From Streptomyces sp. NBC_01723 (GTDB taxonomy: Bacteria; Actinomycetota; Actinomycetes; Streptomycetales; Streptomycetaceae), in assembly GCF_036246005.1 (NCBI RefSeq), contig NZ_CP109171.1:8698256-8762255 (forward strand): a stretch of DNA of 64,000 nucleotides, read 5' to 3'. A program made the position numbers and the translations under genes. How positions within the stretch are numbered: the first letter of the stretch is position 1; every line of letters starts with the position of its first letter. Under the pieces are notes generated by a model. That model was not told the DNA's origin and ran no database searches. It worked only from the letters and a program-made list of their open reading frames with translations. Shown here in pieces: positions 8,677 to 17,685 of the stretch.

Positions 8677-8871
8677 AGGCCCACCTAAACGACGTCAGTA
8701 AATACGAATGCCTGAACCGGTATGCCGCCAGCCTGAGTACGCGGGCCCGTGCCTGTCAACAACACCGAATGCGAAGGCACCGCCGCGGGGAAAACTTCCG
8801 GGCGGACACCGGCCCCCGATAAAGTGCGTGGCACGCCTAATTGGGCACGAAGTCACTGAGGAGGCGCCACG

Positions 8872-9741
8872 GTGAAGGGCATCATCCTGGCCGGCGGCAA
8901 TGGCACGAGACTCCATCCGATCACCCTCGGAGTTTCGAAGCAAATGCTCCCGGTCTACGACAAGCCGATGATTTACTACCCGCTGTCGGCCCTGATGCTG
9001 GCGGGGATCACCGAAATAGAGATCATCACCACGCCCGAGGACTCGGACATGTTCCGGCGGCTGCTGGGCGACGGCTCCTGGCTGGGCATCACCCTGACCT
9101 ACGCCGAGCAGGACAAACCCCGCGGCCTCGCCGACGCGTTCCTGGTCTGCGCGGACCACATCGGCGACGACTCCGTGGCCCTGGTCCTGGGCGACAACAT
9201 CTTCCACGGCTACGAGTTCGGGCCCATGCTCCAGCGCGCCGCACAGGACCTCACGGGCTGCGTCCTGTTCGGCTACCCGGTCCGCGACCCCGAGCGCTAC
9301 GGCGTGGGCACCCTCGACGAACAGGGCCGGCTCGTCGCCCTGGAGGAGAAGCCCGCCGACCCGCAGACCAACATGGCCATCACCGGCCTCTACCTCTACG
9401 ACAACCAGGTCGTCGACATCGCCCGCCGCCTGCGCCCCTCGGAACGCGGCGAACTGGAGATCACCGACCTCAACCGCGTCTACCTCGAACGCGGCCAGGC
9501 CCGGCTGGTGCCGCTGGGGCGCGGGTTCGTCTGGCTCGACACCGGAACCCACGACGCGCTCATGGAGGCCGGGGACTACGTCCAGGTCCTGGAACACCGC
9601 CAGGGCGTACGCATCGCCTGCCTCGAGGAGATCGCCTACCGCATGGGCTACATCGACCAGGAGTCCTGCTACCGGCTCGGCAGCCGCCTCGCGAACTCCT
9701 CCTACGGCCGCTACGTCATGGAAATGGCCCAGGCCGGCTGA
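8872..9741 (+). CDS. rmlA: Glucose-1-phosphate thymidylyltransferase
   Basis: A 289-residue nucleotidyltransferase of the short RmlA type, making dTDP-glucose from glucose-1-phosphate and dTTP. The signature AGGNGTRLHPIT is at residues 7-18, KQMLPVYDKPMIYYPL at 25-40 and LGDNIF near 107. It is the first committed step to all dTDP-deoxysugars. The GTG at 8872 follows GAGGAG by 5-6 nt. It is followed after 60 bp by a glycosyltransferase in the same direction. The length equals the family norm and no defect is visible. Confidence 0.95.
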   Translation: MKGIILAGGNGTRLHPITLGVSKQMLPVYDKPMIYYPLSALMLAGITEIEIITTPEDSDMFRRLLGDGSWLGITLTYAEQDKPRGLADAFLVCADHIGDDSVALVLGDNIFHGYEFGPMLQRAAQDLTGCVLFGYPVRDPERYGVGTLDEQGRLVALEEKPADPQTNMAITGLYLYDNQVVDIARRLRPSERGELEITDLNRVYLERGQARLVPLGRGFVWLDTGTHDALMEAGDYVQVLEHRQGVRIACLEEIAYRMGYIDQESCYRLGSRLANSSYGRYVMEMAQAG

Positions 9742-9801
9742 CTCCGCCCCGCCCGCGCGGTCCGCGCACCCGACCCGACCACGAAAAGAAGTGCGACAGC
9801 C

Positions 9802-10878
9802 ATGAAAATACTGTTCACCGTCGGGGGCAGCCAGGCGGCCGTCTTCGGCGTCGCCCCGCTCGCCGCCGCCGCCCGCAACGCCGGCCACGAGATCCTGCTG
9901 GCCGCCGACGAACCACTGATGGCGGCCGCCCAGTCCGTCGCCCTGCCCGCGGTCTGCATCACGCCCGACCGCATGCGCTACGGCCAGGACGCCATGACGG
10001 CCACCGACCGCATCGACGCCCTGCTGGAGGTGACCCGGCAGTGGACCCCGGACCTGGTCGTCGGCGGCCTCTCCCACGTCCCCCGCCTCCTCGCCGCCCG
10101 CCTCAAGGTCCCCTTCGTCCGGCACATCTGGTACATCGCCCCGATGGCCCGCCGGGACCGCACCGCCATCGCCGAACTCCAGCCGCAGCTGCAGCGCCTC
10201 GGACTGACCGGCCTGCCCGAGCCCGACCTCTTCGTCGACCTGTGCCCGCCCGCCCTGCGCCCGCCGGGCGCCTCCGCGGCCCGGTCGATGCGCTGGGTGC
10301 CCCGGGTCAGCCAGCGCCGCGTCGAGCCGTGGATGTACACCCGCCCCGCCGGCCGGCGCCGGGTGCTGATCACCGCCGGCACCCGCAACCTGATGCTCGA
10401 CACCCCCGGCAGCTCGCTGCGCCGCCTGGTGGACTCCCTGACCGGGGCGGGTGCCGAGGTGCTGATCGCCGCCCTGCCCGAGGCCGCCGAACGCTACGGC
10501 GCCGAACTCGGCGGCGTACGCATCGGCTGGATCCCCCTGGACGTCGTCGCCCCCACCTGCGACCTGGCCGTCCACCACGGCGGCGCCACCACCGCCATGA
10601 CACTGATCCACGCCGGCGTGCCCCAGCTGATCGTCCCCGACAACGGCTACGGCAAGGCCGTCGCCCAGGCCGTCAGCGGCTACGGCGCCGCCGTGATGGT
10701 CGACCGCGACCGGCCCCAGGACGGGCAGGACCTGGACGAGGTGACCGTCACGGCCTGCCGGGAGATCCTCGCCGACCCGACGTACGCCGAGCGGACCCGT
10801 ACCCTCGCCGCCCACAGCGCCGCGCTGCCCACCCCGGACGAGGTGCTGCGCGAGATCGAGGCCCTGGCCGCCCGCTGA
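9802..10878 (+). CDS. GT1-family glycosyltransferase, natural-product type
   Basis: A 358-residue GT-B fold glycosyltransferase. The N-terminal acceptor domain starts MKILFTVGGSQA and the C-terminal donor domain has the nucleotide-sugar signature LAVHHGGATTAM near residue 257, followed by GVPQLIVP. The lone family His in HHGG binds the diphosphate. It probably transfers a dTDP-deoxysugar to the aglycone or to a sugar chain. It is closely related to the convergent glycosyltransferase at 10977-12155 and is shorter in the region before residue 100. It shares an operon with rmlA. Confidence 0.88.
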   Translation: MKILFTVGGSQAAVFGVAPLAAAARNAGHEILLAADEPLMAAAQSVALPAVCITPDRMRYGQDAMTATDRIDALLEVTRQWTPDLVVGGLSHVPRLLAARLKVPFVRHIWYIAPMARRDRTAIAELQPQLQRLGLTGLPEPDLFVDLCPPALRPPGASAARSMRWVPRVSQRRVEPWMYTRPAGRRRVLITAGTRNLMLDTPGSSLRRLVDSLTGAGAEVLIAALPEAAERYGAELGGVRIGWIPLDVVAPTCDLAVHHGGATTAMTLIHAGVPQLIVPDNGYGKAVAQAVSGYGAAVMVDRDRPQDGQDLDEVTVTACREILADPTYAERTRTLAAHSAALPTPDEVLREIEALAAR

Positions 10879-10892
10879 GCGGGAGCCCGCAC

Positions 10893-10953
10893 CACGCGCC
10901 CGCGCCCCGGGACCGGCGGAGAACCCTCCGCGGTCCCGGGGCGCGGGCGCGTG
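10893..10953. terminator. Long bidirectional stem-loop terminator
   Basis: A perfect 22-bp stem, arms 10893-10914 and 10932-10953. A second 6-bp stem, GCGGAG/CTCCGC, is nested in the loop. It lies between two convergent glycosyltransferase genes whose stops are at 10878 and 10977. Confidence 0.8.
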
Positions 10954-10976
10954 CCGGCCGTGAACGTGGCCGGCCC

Positions 10977-12155
10977 TCAGACCAGCGCCTCCAGCCTGGG
11001 CACGATCTCGGCGGGCGTGGGCAGCGTCGAGATCTCCTTGGCGAGGAACTGCGTGCGCTCCGTGTAGCCGGGGTTCTCCAGCAGCTCCCGGCAGGCCGCG
11101 GCGATCACTTCGCCCGGCTCCTTGTCCGGCTCCTGGGCCTGCGGCCACAGCGTCCTGCCGGCACCGAAGCCGGTGATGGCCTTGGCGATGGCCTCCCGGT
11201 GGTAGTTCGGCGGGAACTCCGGCGGGTTCTCCGGGATGACCAGCTGCGGCACCCCGTTGGCCATCAGCGTCGTCGCGGTGGTCGCACCGCCGTGATGGAC
11301 CGCCAGGTCACAGGTGGCGGCGGTGACGTCGATGGGGATCCAGCCCACGCGCGCGTCACCCAGCTGGTCGCCGAACCGCCCCACCGCGCCGGGGTTCGCC
11401 GCGATCAGCGTCTCGGCACCCAGCTTGTCCAGCTCCTTGACCAGCAGCGGCATCGACCAGCCCGGGTCGCGGAACATCAGACTGCGGAAACCGGAGGTGA
11501 TCACCACCCGCTTGCGGCCGCCCTCGGGGCGGGTGTACATCCAGCGCTCCAGCCGGCGCTGCGGGTTGCTGGGGATCCAGCGCATCGCCTGCGCCGCCGG
11601 ATCGCCGGCCGGCCGCAGCGAGGGCGGCGTCGAGTCGAGCAGCAGGTCGGGCTCGAGCAGCCCGTCCACGCCCAGGCGCTCCATCTCCGGCCGCAGCTCG
11701 GCCTCGGCACCCGGGTCGATCCCGGTCAGCGGAATGCCCAGGTACTCGATGTGGCGCACGTAGGGGACCTTCAGGTGGGCGGCCAGCAGCATCGCCGCGT
11801 AGCTCTGCGAGCTGCCCACGACCACGTCCGGCCGCCAGTCCCGGGACAGTTCCAGCAGCGACTCGACGCCCGCCAGGCCCATCTTCGCGAAGCCGCGGCC
11901 CTGCCCGAGCATCTCCTCGTCGCCCAGCTCCCGGGGGAACCGCAGCCCCTTGCCCGGGTTGGTGACCCGCATGAAGTGCCGGATCGGGTCCACGGTGAAG
12001 CAGAAGGTGGGCAGACCGATGGCCTCCGCGGTCTCCACCCACGGCTCGTGGGCGGCCAGCACGACGTGGTGGCCCGCGTTGCGCGCGGCCGTCGCCAGCG
12101 GAGCGGCGGCGTAGTAGGTGGCCTGGCTGCCTGTGGTGACGAACAGGATTTTCAT
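10977..12155 (-). CDS. GT1-family glycosyltransferase, natural-product type
   Basis: A 392-residue GT-B enzyme paralogous to the one at 9802. It begins MKILFVTTGSQATYY, has the donor signature LAVHHGGATTATTL near residue 287, and has PENPPEFPPNYHREA lining the donor pocket. An insertion relative to its paralogue (around FPRELGDEEMLGQGRGF) suggests a different acceptor, for example a second sugar or another hydroxyl. The ATG at 12155 is read away from the small gene at 12397 across the third copy of the 11-11-11 operator. Two glycosyltransferases imply at least two sugar attachments. Confidence 0.87.
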   Translation of the reverse strand: MKILFVTTGSQATYYAAAPLATAARNAGHHVVLAAHEPWVETAEAIGLPTFCFTVDPIRHFMRVTNPGKGLRFPRELGDEEMLGQGRGFAKMGLAGVESLLELSRDWRPDVVVGSSQSYAAMLLAAHLKVPYVRHIEYLGIPLTGIDPGAEAELRPEMERLGVDGLLEPDLLLDSTPPSLRPAGDPAAQAMRWIPSNPQRRLERWMYTRPEGGRKRVVITSGFRSLMFRDPGWSMPLLVKELDKLGAETLIAANPGAVGRFGDQLGDARVGWIPIDVTAATCDLAVHHGGATTATTLMANGVPQLVIPENPPEFPPNYHREAIAKAITGFGAGRTLWPQAQEPDKEPGEVIAAACRELLENPGYTERTQFLAKEISTLPTPAEIVPRLEALV

Positions 12156-12259
12156 GGCACTCCGGATGCTTTTCGTGGGACGCGGCCAGCAGCATGTGCG
12201 AACACTGCCGATGGTCCGCAGGGCGGCCTTTCTCTGTCAAACATCGTTAATTGGCAATC

Positions 12260-12292
12260 CCGTTCAATCGCGGAATTCCCGCAGTTGAACAG
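12260..12292. promoter_or_regulatory. Operator-like inverted repeat, copy 3
   Basis: CCGTTCAATCG (12260-12270) and CAGTTGAACAG (12282-12292) with an 11-nt spacer, in the divergent interval between the glycosyltransferase (12155) and the 87-residue gene (12397). It has the same geometry and consensus as the sites at 2060 and 4633. Confidence 0.6.
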
Positions 12293-12396
12293 AGTATTCT
12301 TTGGGCCTCGTTGCGCACCGTTCGGCCGCTGACCATCATGGGTCCGGTACGTGTGGCCAGGAAGCCCCAGAAACGGATACCGGAAGTCGGTGGCAC

Positions 12397-12660
12397 ATGA
12401 ACAGCCTGATCTACGAAGCCCGGATGGCCCTTCGTGACGTCATGGAAGTGAACATCTACAGCCAGGGAAACGACAAGGTCTACCTGACGGTTTTCCCCGA
12501 GCTGGTCTGGGAGGGCACCGAGAAGACGCAGCCGGAAAAGGTCGTCCGCAACGTCATCGGCCGGCTCCACGACATGTCGCTGGACGTCGCGGGCGGTGAG
12601 GGCGCCGTGCGCGCCCTCCTGGACGCCGGCCCCGTGGAGATCGTCCGCAAGGCCGCCTGA
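12397..12660 (+). CDS. Small conserved-looking protein, function unknown
   Basis: An 87-residue acidic protein starting MNSLIYEARMALRD, with no membrane segment, signal peptide or cysteine. I do not recognise the family. The long lead from the operator at 12260 and the strongly GC-biased third positions support a real gene. It is the only + strand gene between two minus-strand blocks and shares the divergent promoter with a glycosyltransferase, so it is probably expressed with the pathway. A carrier-like role is unlikely because no DSL phosphopantetheine motif is present. Confidence 0.65.
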   Translation: MNSLIYEARMALRDVMEVNIYSQGNDKVYLTVFPELVWEGTEKTQPEKVVRNVIGRLHDMSLDVAGGEGAVRALLDAGPVEIVRKAA

Positions 12661-12684
12661 CCGCACCCCCGACGCTTTGCCCGC

Positions 12685-12719
12685 CGTGTGCCCGCGCCGA
12701 CCACCGCCGCGGGCACACG
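12685..12719. terminator. Stem-loop terminator
   Basis: Arms CGTGTGCCCGCG (12685-12696) and CGCGGGCACACG (12708-12719) form a perfect 12-bp stem with an 11-nt loop, between the convergent stops at 12660 and 12725. Confidence 0.7.
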
Positions 12720-12724
12720 CCGTG

Positions 12725-14659
12725 TCAGTGGTGGCCGCCCACGTGCCGGTGACCGGCCGGAGAGACCACCAGCGGACGCACCATGTGCTGCTCGTGCTCC
12801 AGCATGTGACAGTGGTGCACCCCACGGCCCACCACGGGAAAACGCACCGCCACGGTGACCATCTCACCCGGCGTCCCCTCCGGCCCGGGCACGATCCGGC
12901 CGGCCGTGCCCACCCGGACGGTGTCCTTCTCCCCGAGCTCGTGCGCCTCCAACTGCGCCGCCCCCAAAAACGCGGCCGGCCTGGCCGAACCCCGCACCAC
13001 CCGGTCGAAACCGCTCACGTCGTAGTGCTCCCGGGACAGCACATGGAAGTGCGCCAGGTGAATGTGCATGGGATGCGGCGACGCGGCCAGATTCAGGTAC
13101 TTCCAGATCTCCACACCGCCGTGCGCCACGGTGAACGCGTTCCCGTCGTCGTAGGCCATGGCCGTACGCCGCAGCGTGGTCACCACCCCCTCGCCGTCCC
13201 GGACCTGGACGACACCCGCCGAGGGCAGGGTGATCTGCTCCGCCTCGGCCGCCTCCACCTCCTCCATCTCCCACAGCTCGGGCACGTTCGCCGCACCCGG
13301 ACCGACCAGCACCACCCACCGGGGACGCCCGCCGTGCGGCAGATCGTGATGCGTGGGCCGCTCGAAGCCGGGCGACAGGGTCCGGGGCAGCGTGAACCGC
13401 CCGCCGGATCCCCGGCCCGCGACACGGAACTGCATCACATCGGGCTCCAGCAGGTCGTCACGGACACTGGAACCACCCGGGCTCACACCGTCCATCGTGT
13501 TGACCAGCTTCACCGACCGGCCGCGCAACGCACCGAAGTCGACCAGCACGTCCACGCGTTCACCGGGGGAGAGGTTCAACGCCCCCTGAACCGGCAGCGG
13601 CCTGCCGACCAGCCCCTGATCAGTCCCGATCACCTGGAACGCGCCCGCCACGGGCGCGCCGTCCGCCAGCAGCATCAGCCGGTAGATCCGCGAGTTGGCC
13701 GTATTGACGATCCGGAACCGGTACCAGCGCGGCTGGACCTCGAGATACGGCCACACCACACCGTTGACCAGGGTGTAGGGAGCGGCATGCGCCCGCATGA
13801 GCTTCGTATTGACCATCTCCACCTTGTGCACCAGACGCCCGGCCATGGCCCCCGACCCGTCCAGATCGAAGTTGCGGTCGCTCAGCACCAGCGGCACCTC
13901 GAACCGGCCCCGCGGCAGCCCCAGGGCACGCTCCTCGGCGTTGCGGCACACGAACAGACCCGCCAGCCCCGCATACACACTGAACCGGCTCACGTGATGG
14001 GTGTGATCGTGATACCAGAGGGTCGTCGCGGCCTGGTCGTTGGGATACGCCGACAACTGCACCTCGCCCGGAGCGAGCAGGTTCTCCATCCAGCCGTCGT
14101 TGCCGCCACCGGTCAGCATGCCGTGCAGATGCACCGCCGCCCACGGCCCCAGACCGGCCACCCCGGCCACCTCCTGGCAGCCGTCCGTGCCGGGATAGTT
14201 GGACAGCGGATCCGGCATGGGGCCGCCGGGCCGCCCGAACTCCACAGCGGTGACCGGGATGTTCCCCGTCAGCGCGTTCTCCCAGGCCACCCGCAGCCGC
14301 CGGCCGCGGACCGTCTCGATCGTCGGACCCGGATAACTGCCCTCGTACGTCCACATCCGGACCGCCGGCAGCTCCGAGTGCACGGTGACGTCGGCGGTAC
14401 GCATCCGCACGGTCAGCTCGTCGAACCCGCCGCGCTCACGCGGACGCAGCACCGGCGGCGTGCGCAGCGGGTCCTTGAACTTCGTCAGCAGCAGTCCGTC
14501 CGCCGACGGCTCGGCGCCCCCGGCCGGAACCGGGCCGGGCGAGGCGAAGACGGACGACGACGACACGAACGCACCCAGCCCGGCGACGGCACCACCGCGC
14601 AGCAGGGTGCGCCGGCCGACCGAGTACGGATCCGGTATTGCGGCAGACGCGGTCTCCAT
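12725..14659 (-). CDS. Secreted multicopper oxidase (CotA/phenoxazinone synthase-like), Tat signal
   Basis: A 644-residue three-domain laccase-type oxidase. The N-terminus has a twin-arginine signal (GRRTLLRG, Arg16-Arg17) followed by a hydrophobic stretch. Copper motifs are in order: HLHGM near residue 176, WYHDHTHH near 215, HPMHIHLAHFH near 530 and HHCHMLEHEQHM near 618, which covers type 1, 2 and 3 sites. Spacing of the axial Met after the Cys appears one residue shorter than in CotA. It oxidises phenols with O2, so oxidative coupling of an exported aromatic product is plausible. It lies 73 bp downstream of the ABC exporter on the same strand. Confidence 0.88.
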   Translation of the reverse strand: METASAAIPDPYSVGRRTLLRGGAVAGLGAFVSSSSVFASPGPVPAGGAEPSADGLLLTKFKDPLRTPPVLRPRERGGFDELTVRMRTADVTVHSELPAVRMWTYEGSYPGPTIETVRGRRLRVAWENALTGNIPVTAVEFGRPGGPMPDPLSNYPGTDGCQEVAGVAGLGPWAAVHLHGMLTGGGNDGWMENLLAPGEVQLSAYPNDQAATTLWYHDHTHHVSRFSVYAGLAGLFVCRNAEERALGLPRGRFEVPLVLSDRNFDLDGSGAMAGRLVHKVEMVNTKLMRAHAAPYTLVNGVVWPYLEVQPRWYRFRIVNTANSRIYRLMLLADGAPVAGAFQVIGTDQGLVGRPLPVQGALNLSPGERVDVLVDFGALRGRSVKLVNTMDGVSPGGSSVRDDLLEPDVMQFRVAGRGSGGRFTLPRTLSPGFERPTHHDLPHGGRPRWVVLVGPGAANVPELWEMEEVEAAEAEQITLPSAGVVQVRDGEGVVTTLRRTAMAYDDGNAFTVAHGGVEIWKYLNLAASPHPMHIHLAHFHVLSREHYDVSGFDRVVRGSARPAAFLGAAQLEAHELGEKDTVRVGTAGRIVPGPEGTPGEMVTVAVRFPVVGRGVHHCHMLEHEQHMVRPLVVSPAGHRHVGGHH

Positions 14660-14732
14660 GCGCCGGATCGTAGGCAATGACCCCTCCAGAACCGCTCGAG
14701 GCCGACTGCACACCCCCCGGCCAGGCGCCCGC

Positions 14733-16577
14733 CTACACCACGGCCATCTCGCCGTCCCGCCGCACCAGCGTCGCGTAATGACCGCCCAGGGCGAGCAGTT
14801 CGTCATGGGTGCCGCGCTCGGCGACCCGCCCCCCGTCCAGGACCAGGATCTCGTCGGCGTTGCGGACGGTCGACAGCCGGTGCGCGACCGTGATCGTCGT
14901 ACGGCCGGCGCTCGCCGCGTCGACGGCCTGCTGCACGGCCCGCTCGGTCTGCGTGTCCAGCGCACTGGTCGCCTCGTCCAGCACCAGCACCGGCGGATCA
15001 CGCAGGATCGCCCGTGCGATGGCCAGCCGCTGCTTCTCCCCGCCGGAGAACCGGTACCCGCGCTCGCCCACCACCGTGTCGTAGCCGTCGGGCAGCGACA
15101 TCAGATAGTCGTGGATGTGCGCCACCCGCGCCGCCGCGACCAGCTCCTCGTCACTCGCGTCCGGCTTGGCGAACCGCAGATTGTCCGCGACCGACGCATG
15201 GAAGAGATACGTCTCCTGGGAGACCACACCCACAGCGGCGGCAAGCGTGTCGAACGACAGGTCACGCACATCGACACCATCGATCGTCACCACGCCCGAC
15301 GTCGCGTCGTACAGCCGCGGAATGAGGTAACTCAGCGTCGTCTTGCCCGACCCGGTCTCCCCGACGACGGCGAGACTGCGCCCCGCGCCCACCGTCACAT
15401 CGACACCCTCCAGCGTCGCCCGCTCGGCCCCCGCATAGCGGAAACCGACCCCGCGCAACTGCACCTCGCCCCGCAGACTCGCCGGCACCACCGGCCGCTC
15501 CGGCTCGGCCACGTCCACGGGCAGGTCGAGATACTCGAAGATCCGGCCGAACAACTCCAGGGAACTCTGAATGTCCAGACCGATCGTCAGCAGCCGCTGC
15601 GCCGGCCGGAACAGGATCTGCTGGAGCGTGGCGAACGCGACCAGCGCACCGATGGAGACGGACATGTGGCCGCCGCCGGCACTCAGCCCCGCCACCCAGT
15701 AGATCACCGCCGGCATGGCCGCCATCACGATCCAGATCGTGGACTGATACCACAGGCCCGCCGTGCTGGCCCGCACCTCGATGTCGGTCAGCTTGCGCGA
15801 CTGCCCCGCGAACGCGTCACTGAGCGAACGCGAACGGCCCATGGTGTGACCGAGCATGATCCCGCTGACCGACAGCGACTCCTGGACGTTCGACGACAGG
15901 TCGGCGAACTGACGCTGCCGCGCACGGGTCAGGACCCGCAGCTCGTCCCCGACATGACGGCTCACCCACACGAAACCCGGCAGCACGAACAGCGAGGCGA
16001 GGGTGAGCCGCCAGTCGAGCAGCGCCATCGCGGTGACCGTCGTGAGCACCGTGGTCACGTCCGACACCAGCGCCGTCGCCGTCGTCGTCACCGTCACCTG
16101 CATCCCGCCGATGTCGTTGGCGATCCGCGACTGCACCTCACCGGTACGGGTCCGGGTGAAGAAGGCCAGCGACATGCGCTGCAGATGGGAGTAGACGGCG
16201 GTCCGCAGATCGTGCATGACGAGCTGGCCGACCTTCGCGGACAGATAGGTCTGCCACACGTTGAACGAGCTGTTCGCGACCGCGACGACGACCATGCCCA
16301 GCGCGAGCACGGACAGCAGCCCCGTCCTGCCCTGCGGCAGCGCCACATCGATGATCTCGCGGATCAGGAACGGATTGACGAGAGAGACCAGCGACGAAGC
16401 CACCACCAGCACCCCGACGAACAGCAGGCTCCTGCGGTAGGGACGGAACAGCTTGAGAATGCGCCGCTTGGGCACAGGAACATGAGCAGCGGCCGGCCCG
16501 GTGCGCCTCACCTGGGTCTCCTTCTTCGTCGGCTTGTCCTCGGGCGGAACGTCTGGCAGGCCGCACACCGCGGCCAC
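14733..16577 (-). CDS. ABC exporter, fused membrane and ATPase domains
   Basis: A 614-residue half-transporter. Six transmembrane helices occupy residues about 45-330, and the ATPase domain follows with Walker A GETGSGKT (about 406), the signature FSGGEKQRLAIARAI (about 510), Walker B VLVLDEATSALD (about 530) and H-loop AHRLSTV. It probably works as a homodimer that pumps the glycosylated product out and so gives self-resistance. The GTG start at 16577 lies 3 nt after the stop of the 69-residue gene upstream, so the two are translationally coupled. Confidence 0.9.
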   Translation of the reverse strand: MAAVCGLPDVPPEDKPTKKETQVRRTGPAAAHVPVPKRRILKLFRPYRRSLLFVGVLVVASSLVSLVNPFLIREIIDVALPQGRTGLLSVLALGMVVVAVANSSFNVWQTYLSAKVGQLVMHDLRTAVYSHLQRMSLAFFTRTRTGEVQSRIANDIGGMQVTVTTTATALVSDVTTVLTTVTAMALLDWRLTLASLFVLPGFVWVSRHVGDELRVLTRARQRQFADLSSNVQESLSVSGIMLGHTMGRSRSLSDAFAGQSRKLTDIEVRASTAGLWYQSTIWIVMAAMPAVIYWVAGLSAGGGHMSVSIGALVAFATLQQILFRPAQRLLTIGLDIQSSLELFGRIFEYLDLPVDVAEPERPVVPASLRGEVQLRGVGFRYAGAERATLEGVDVTVGAGRSLAVVGETGSGKTTLSYLIPRLYDATSGVVTIDGVDVRDLSFDTLAAAVGVVSQETYLFHASVADNLRFAKPDASDEELVAAARVAHIHDYLMSLPDGYDTVVGERGYRFSGGEKQRLAIARAILRDPPVLVLDEATSALDTQTERAVQQAVDAASAGRTTITVAHRLSTVRNADEILVLDGGRVAERGTHDELLALGGHYATLVRRDGEMAVV

Positions 16578-16580
16578 CTC

Positions 16581-16790
16581 TCACAGGTCCTTGACCGGCG
16601 CCGTCCACCGCACGAACTCCTCCTGCGACAGAGGCGGCAGACACGGCTGCTCGACGAGCGGCAACGCGTACCCGGACCACGGACGGGGCGGCAGCGCCCC
16701 GAACCATCCGAACCCCATCCACATGACGCCCTCGCCGAAACCGCGGCCCAGCGCCCTCATGGCCCTGGCCGGTGCCTGCCGTGCCCGCAT
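16581..16790 (-). CDS. Small protein coupled to the ABC exporter
   Basis: A 69-residue protein with a Trp/Gly/Pro-rich middle (VMWMGFGWFGALPPRPW) and a C-terminal LSQEEFVRW. It resembles, by eye, the short DUF6059-type proteins often found beside Streptomyces biosynthetic exporters, but I cannot confirm that. Its stop codon is 3 nt before the exporter start and GAGAGG inside the overlap region serves the exporter, so translation of the two is linked. No function is known. Confidence 0.55.
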   Translation of the reverse strand: MRARQAPARAMRALGRGFGEGVMWMGFGWFGALPPRPWSGYALPLVEQPCLPPLSQEEFVRWTAPVKDL

Positions 16791-16898
16791 GACGGTCTCC
16801 GTTTCGCCGGCCCACCCCGTTCACCGCCACCCTGACCCAAGCGCCTCAACAACCGGCGGGCGATCCGTCGACTCCGGCTGGAGGCCCGGCCGAGCCCC

Positions 16899-17243
16899 TC
16901 AGCCGCTGCCCGCAGCGGCCGGCCGGGAAGCCCGGGGCACGGCGAGCGCCTCCCGCACCGCGCCGGCGGCCTCGGCGGCCTGCGCCCGGATCTCCGCAGC
17001 GGCGGTGGTCTCCAGCAGGTTCCCCCGCCGCAGGGCCCCGATCGTCCACAGCCGCACACCCCGCACACCCGCCGCGGGCACCAGCCGCCCCTCCTCCCCG
17101 GTGCCGAGACCGACACCGGCCGGACCGGGCCGGGCCTGACCCTGCTCCAGCAGGCAGCGCACCAGGGGACCGCCGGTGCCGCGCAGGTCCATGCGCGCCC
17201 CGGTGCATGCGACGACCGCACCGACCCGCAGCCGCCTGCCGTC
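16899..17243 (-). pseudogene. C-terminal remnant of an FAD/NAD(P)-binding protein
   Basis: About 115 codons matching the C-terminal end of NAD_binding_9-type flavoproteins: SDGRRLRVGAVVACTG, PLVRCLLEQGQARPGP, LWTIGALRRGNLLETT and EIRAQAAEAAG. All upstream domains, including the FAD-binding motif, are missing. The reading frame ends exactly where the TrkA fragment begins (17246), so the 5' part was lost by recombination. No start codon with a ribosome site exists for what is left. Confidence 0.75.
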
Positions 17244-17245
17244 GC

Positions 17246-17580
17246 TTACTGGAGTTCGCTCAAGCGTTCGGTCGCGCGGGTGCGTCCGGCGACGATGATG
17301 GTGCCGTCTGCTTCCACGACGGTTTCGGCGGTGGCGTGAGTGAAGCCTTCGCCGGGGAGTTTGATGGCGACGACCGTGATGCCGTAACGGGTGCGGACGG
17401 CGCTGTTGGACAGGAGGAGGCCGATGATGTCGGCCGGAGGGTTGGTCTTGACCATGGCGAAGTCGTCCTCGAACTCGATGTAGTCCAGCTTCCGGCCTCG
17501 TACGAGGTGGGTGACGCGCTGGCCCATGTCGTGCTCTGGGTAGACGACGTGGTGGACGCCGGCTCTGTGCCACCGACGAC
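17246..17580 (-). pseudogene. TrkA C-terminal (RCK_C) domain fragment
   Basis: The frame reads HHVVYPEHDMGQRVTHLV, then LDYIEFEDDFAMVKT, VVAIKLPGEGFTHATAETVV and IIVAGRTRATERLSEL before a TAA stop. This is the C-terminal ligand-gating half of a TrkA/Ktr potassium-uptake regulator, which is normally about 220 residues. The N-terminal NAD-binding half is absent, and upstream of HHVV the similarity fades within some 20 codons. A 93-residue product from the ATG at 17527 is possible but I expect it is not functional. Confidence 0.7.
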
Positions 17581-17685
17581 CAGATGAGACCTTGGCTTCA
17601 ACCCGTCCACGTCTGAGTCGTCGACGCCGGTGTGCTGGTGACGTGTGGATTCGGTTCCGGTGGTACGCCGGCGCCAGGGATGTGC

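Noticed and set aside
8841..12332. A 1,163-codon open frame on the + strand across rmlA, both glycosyltransferases and beyond
   Set aside because: It is antisense or out of frame to three well-recognised genes, is extremely Arg/Pro-rich and matches no family. It results from the high GC content.
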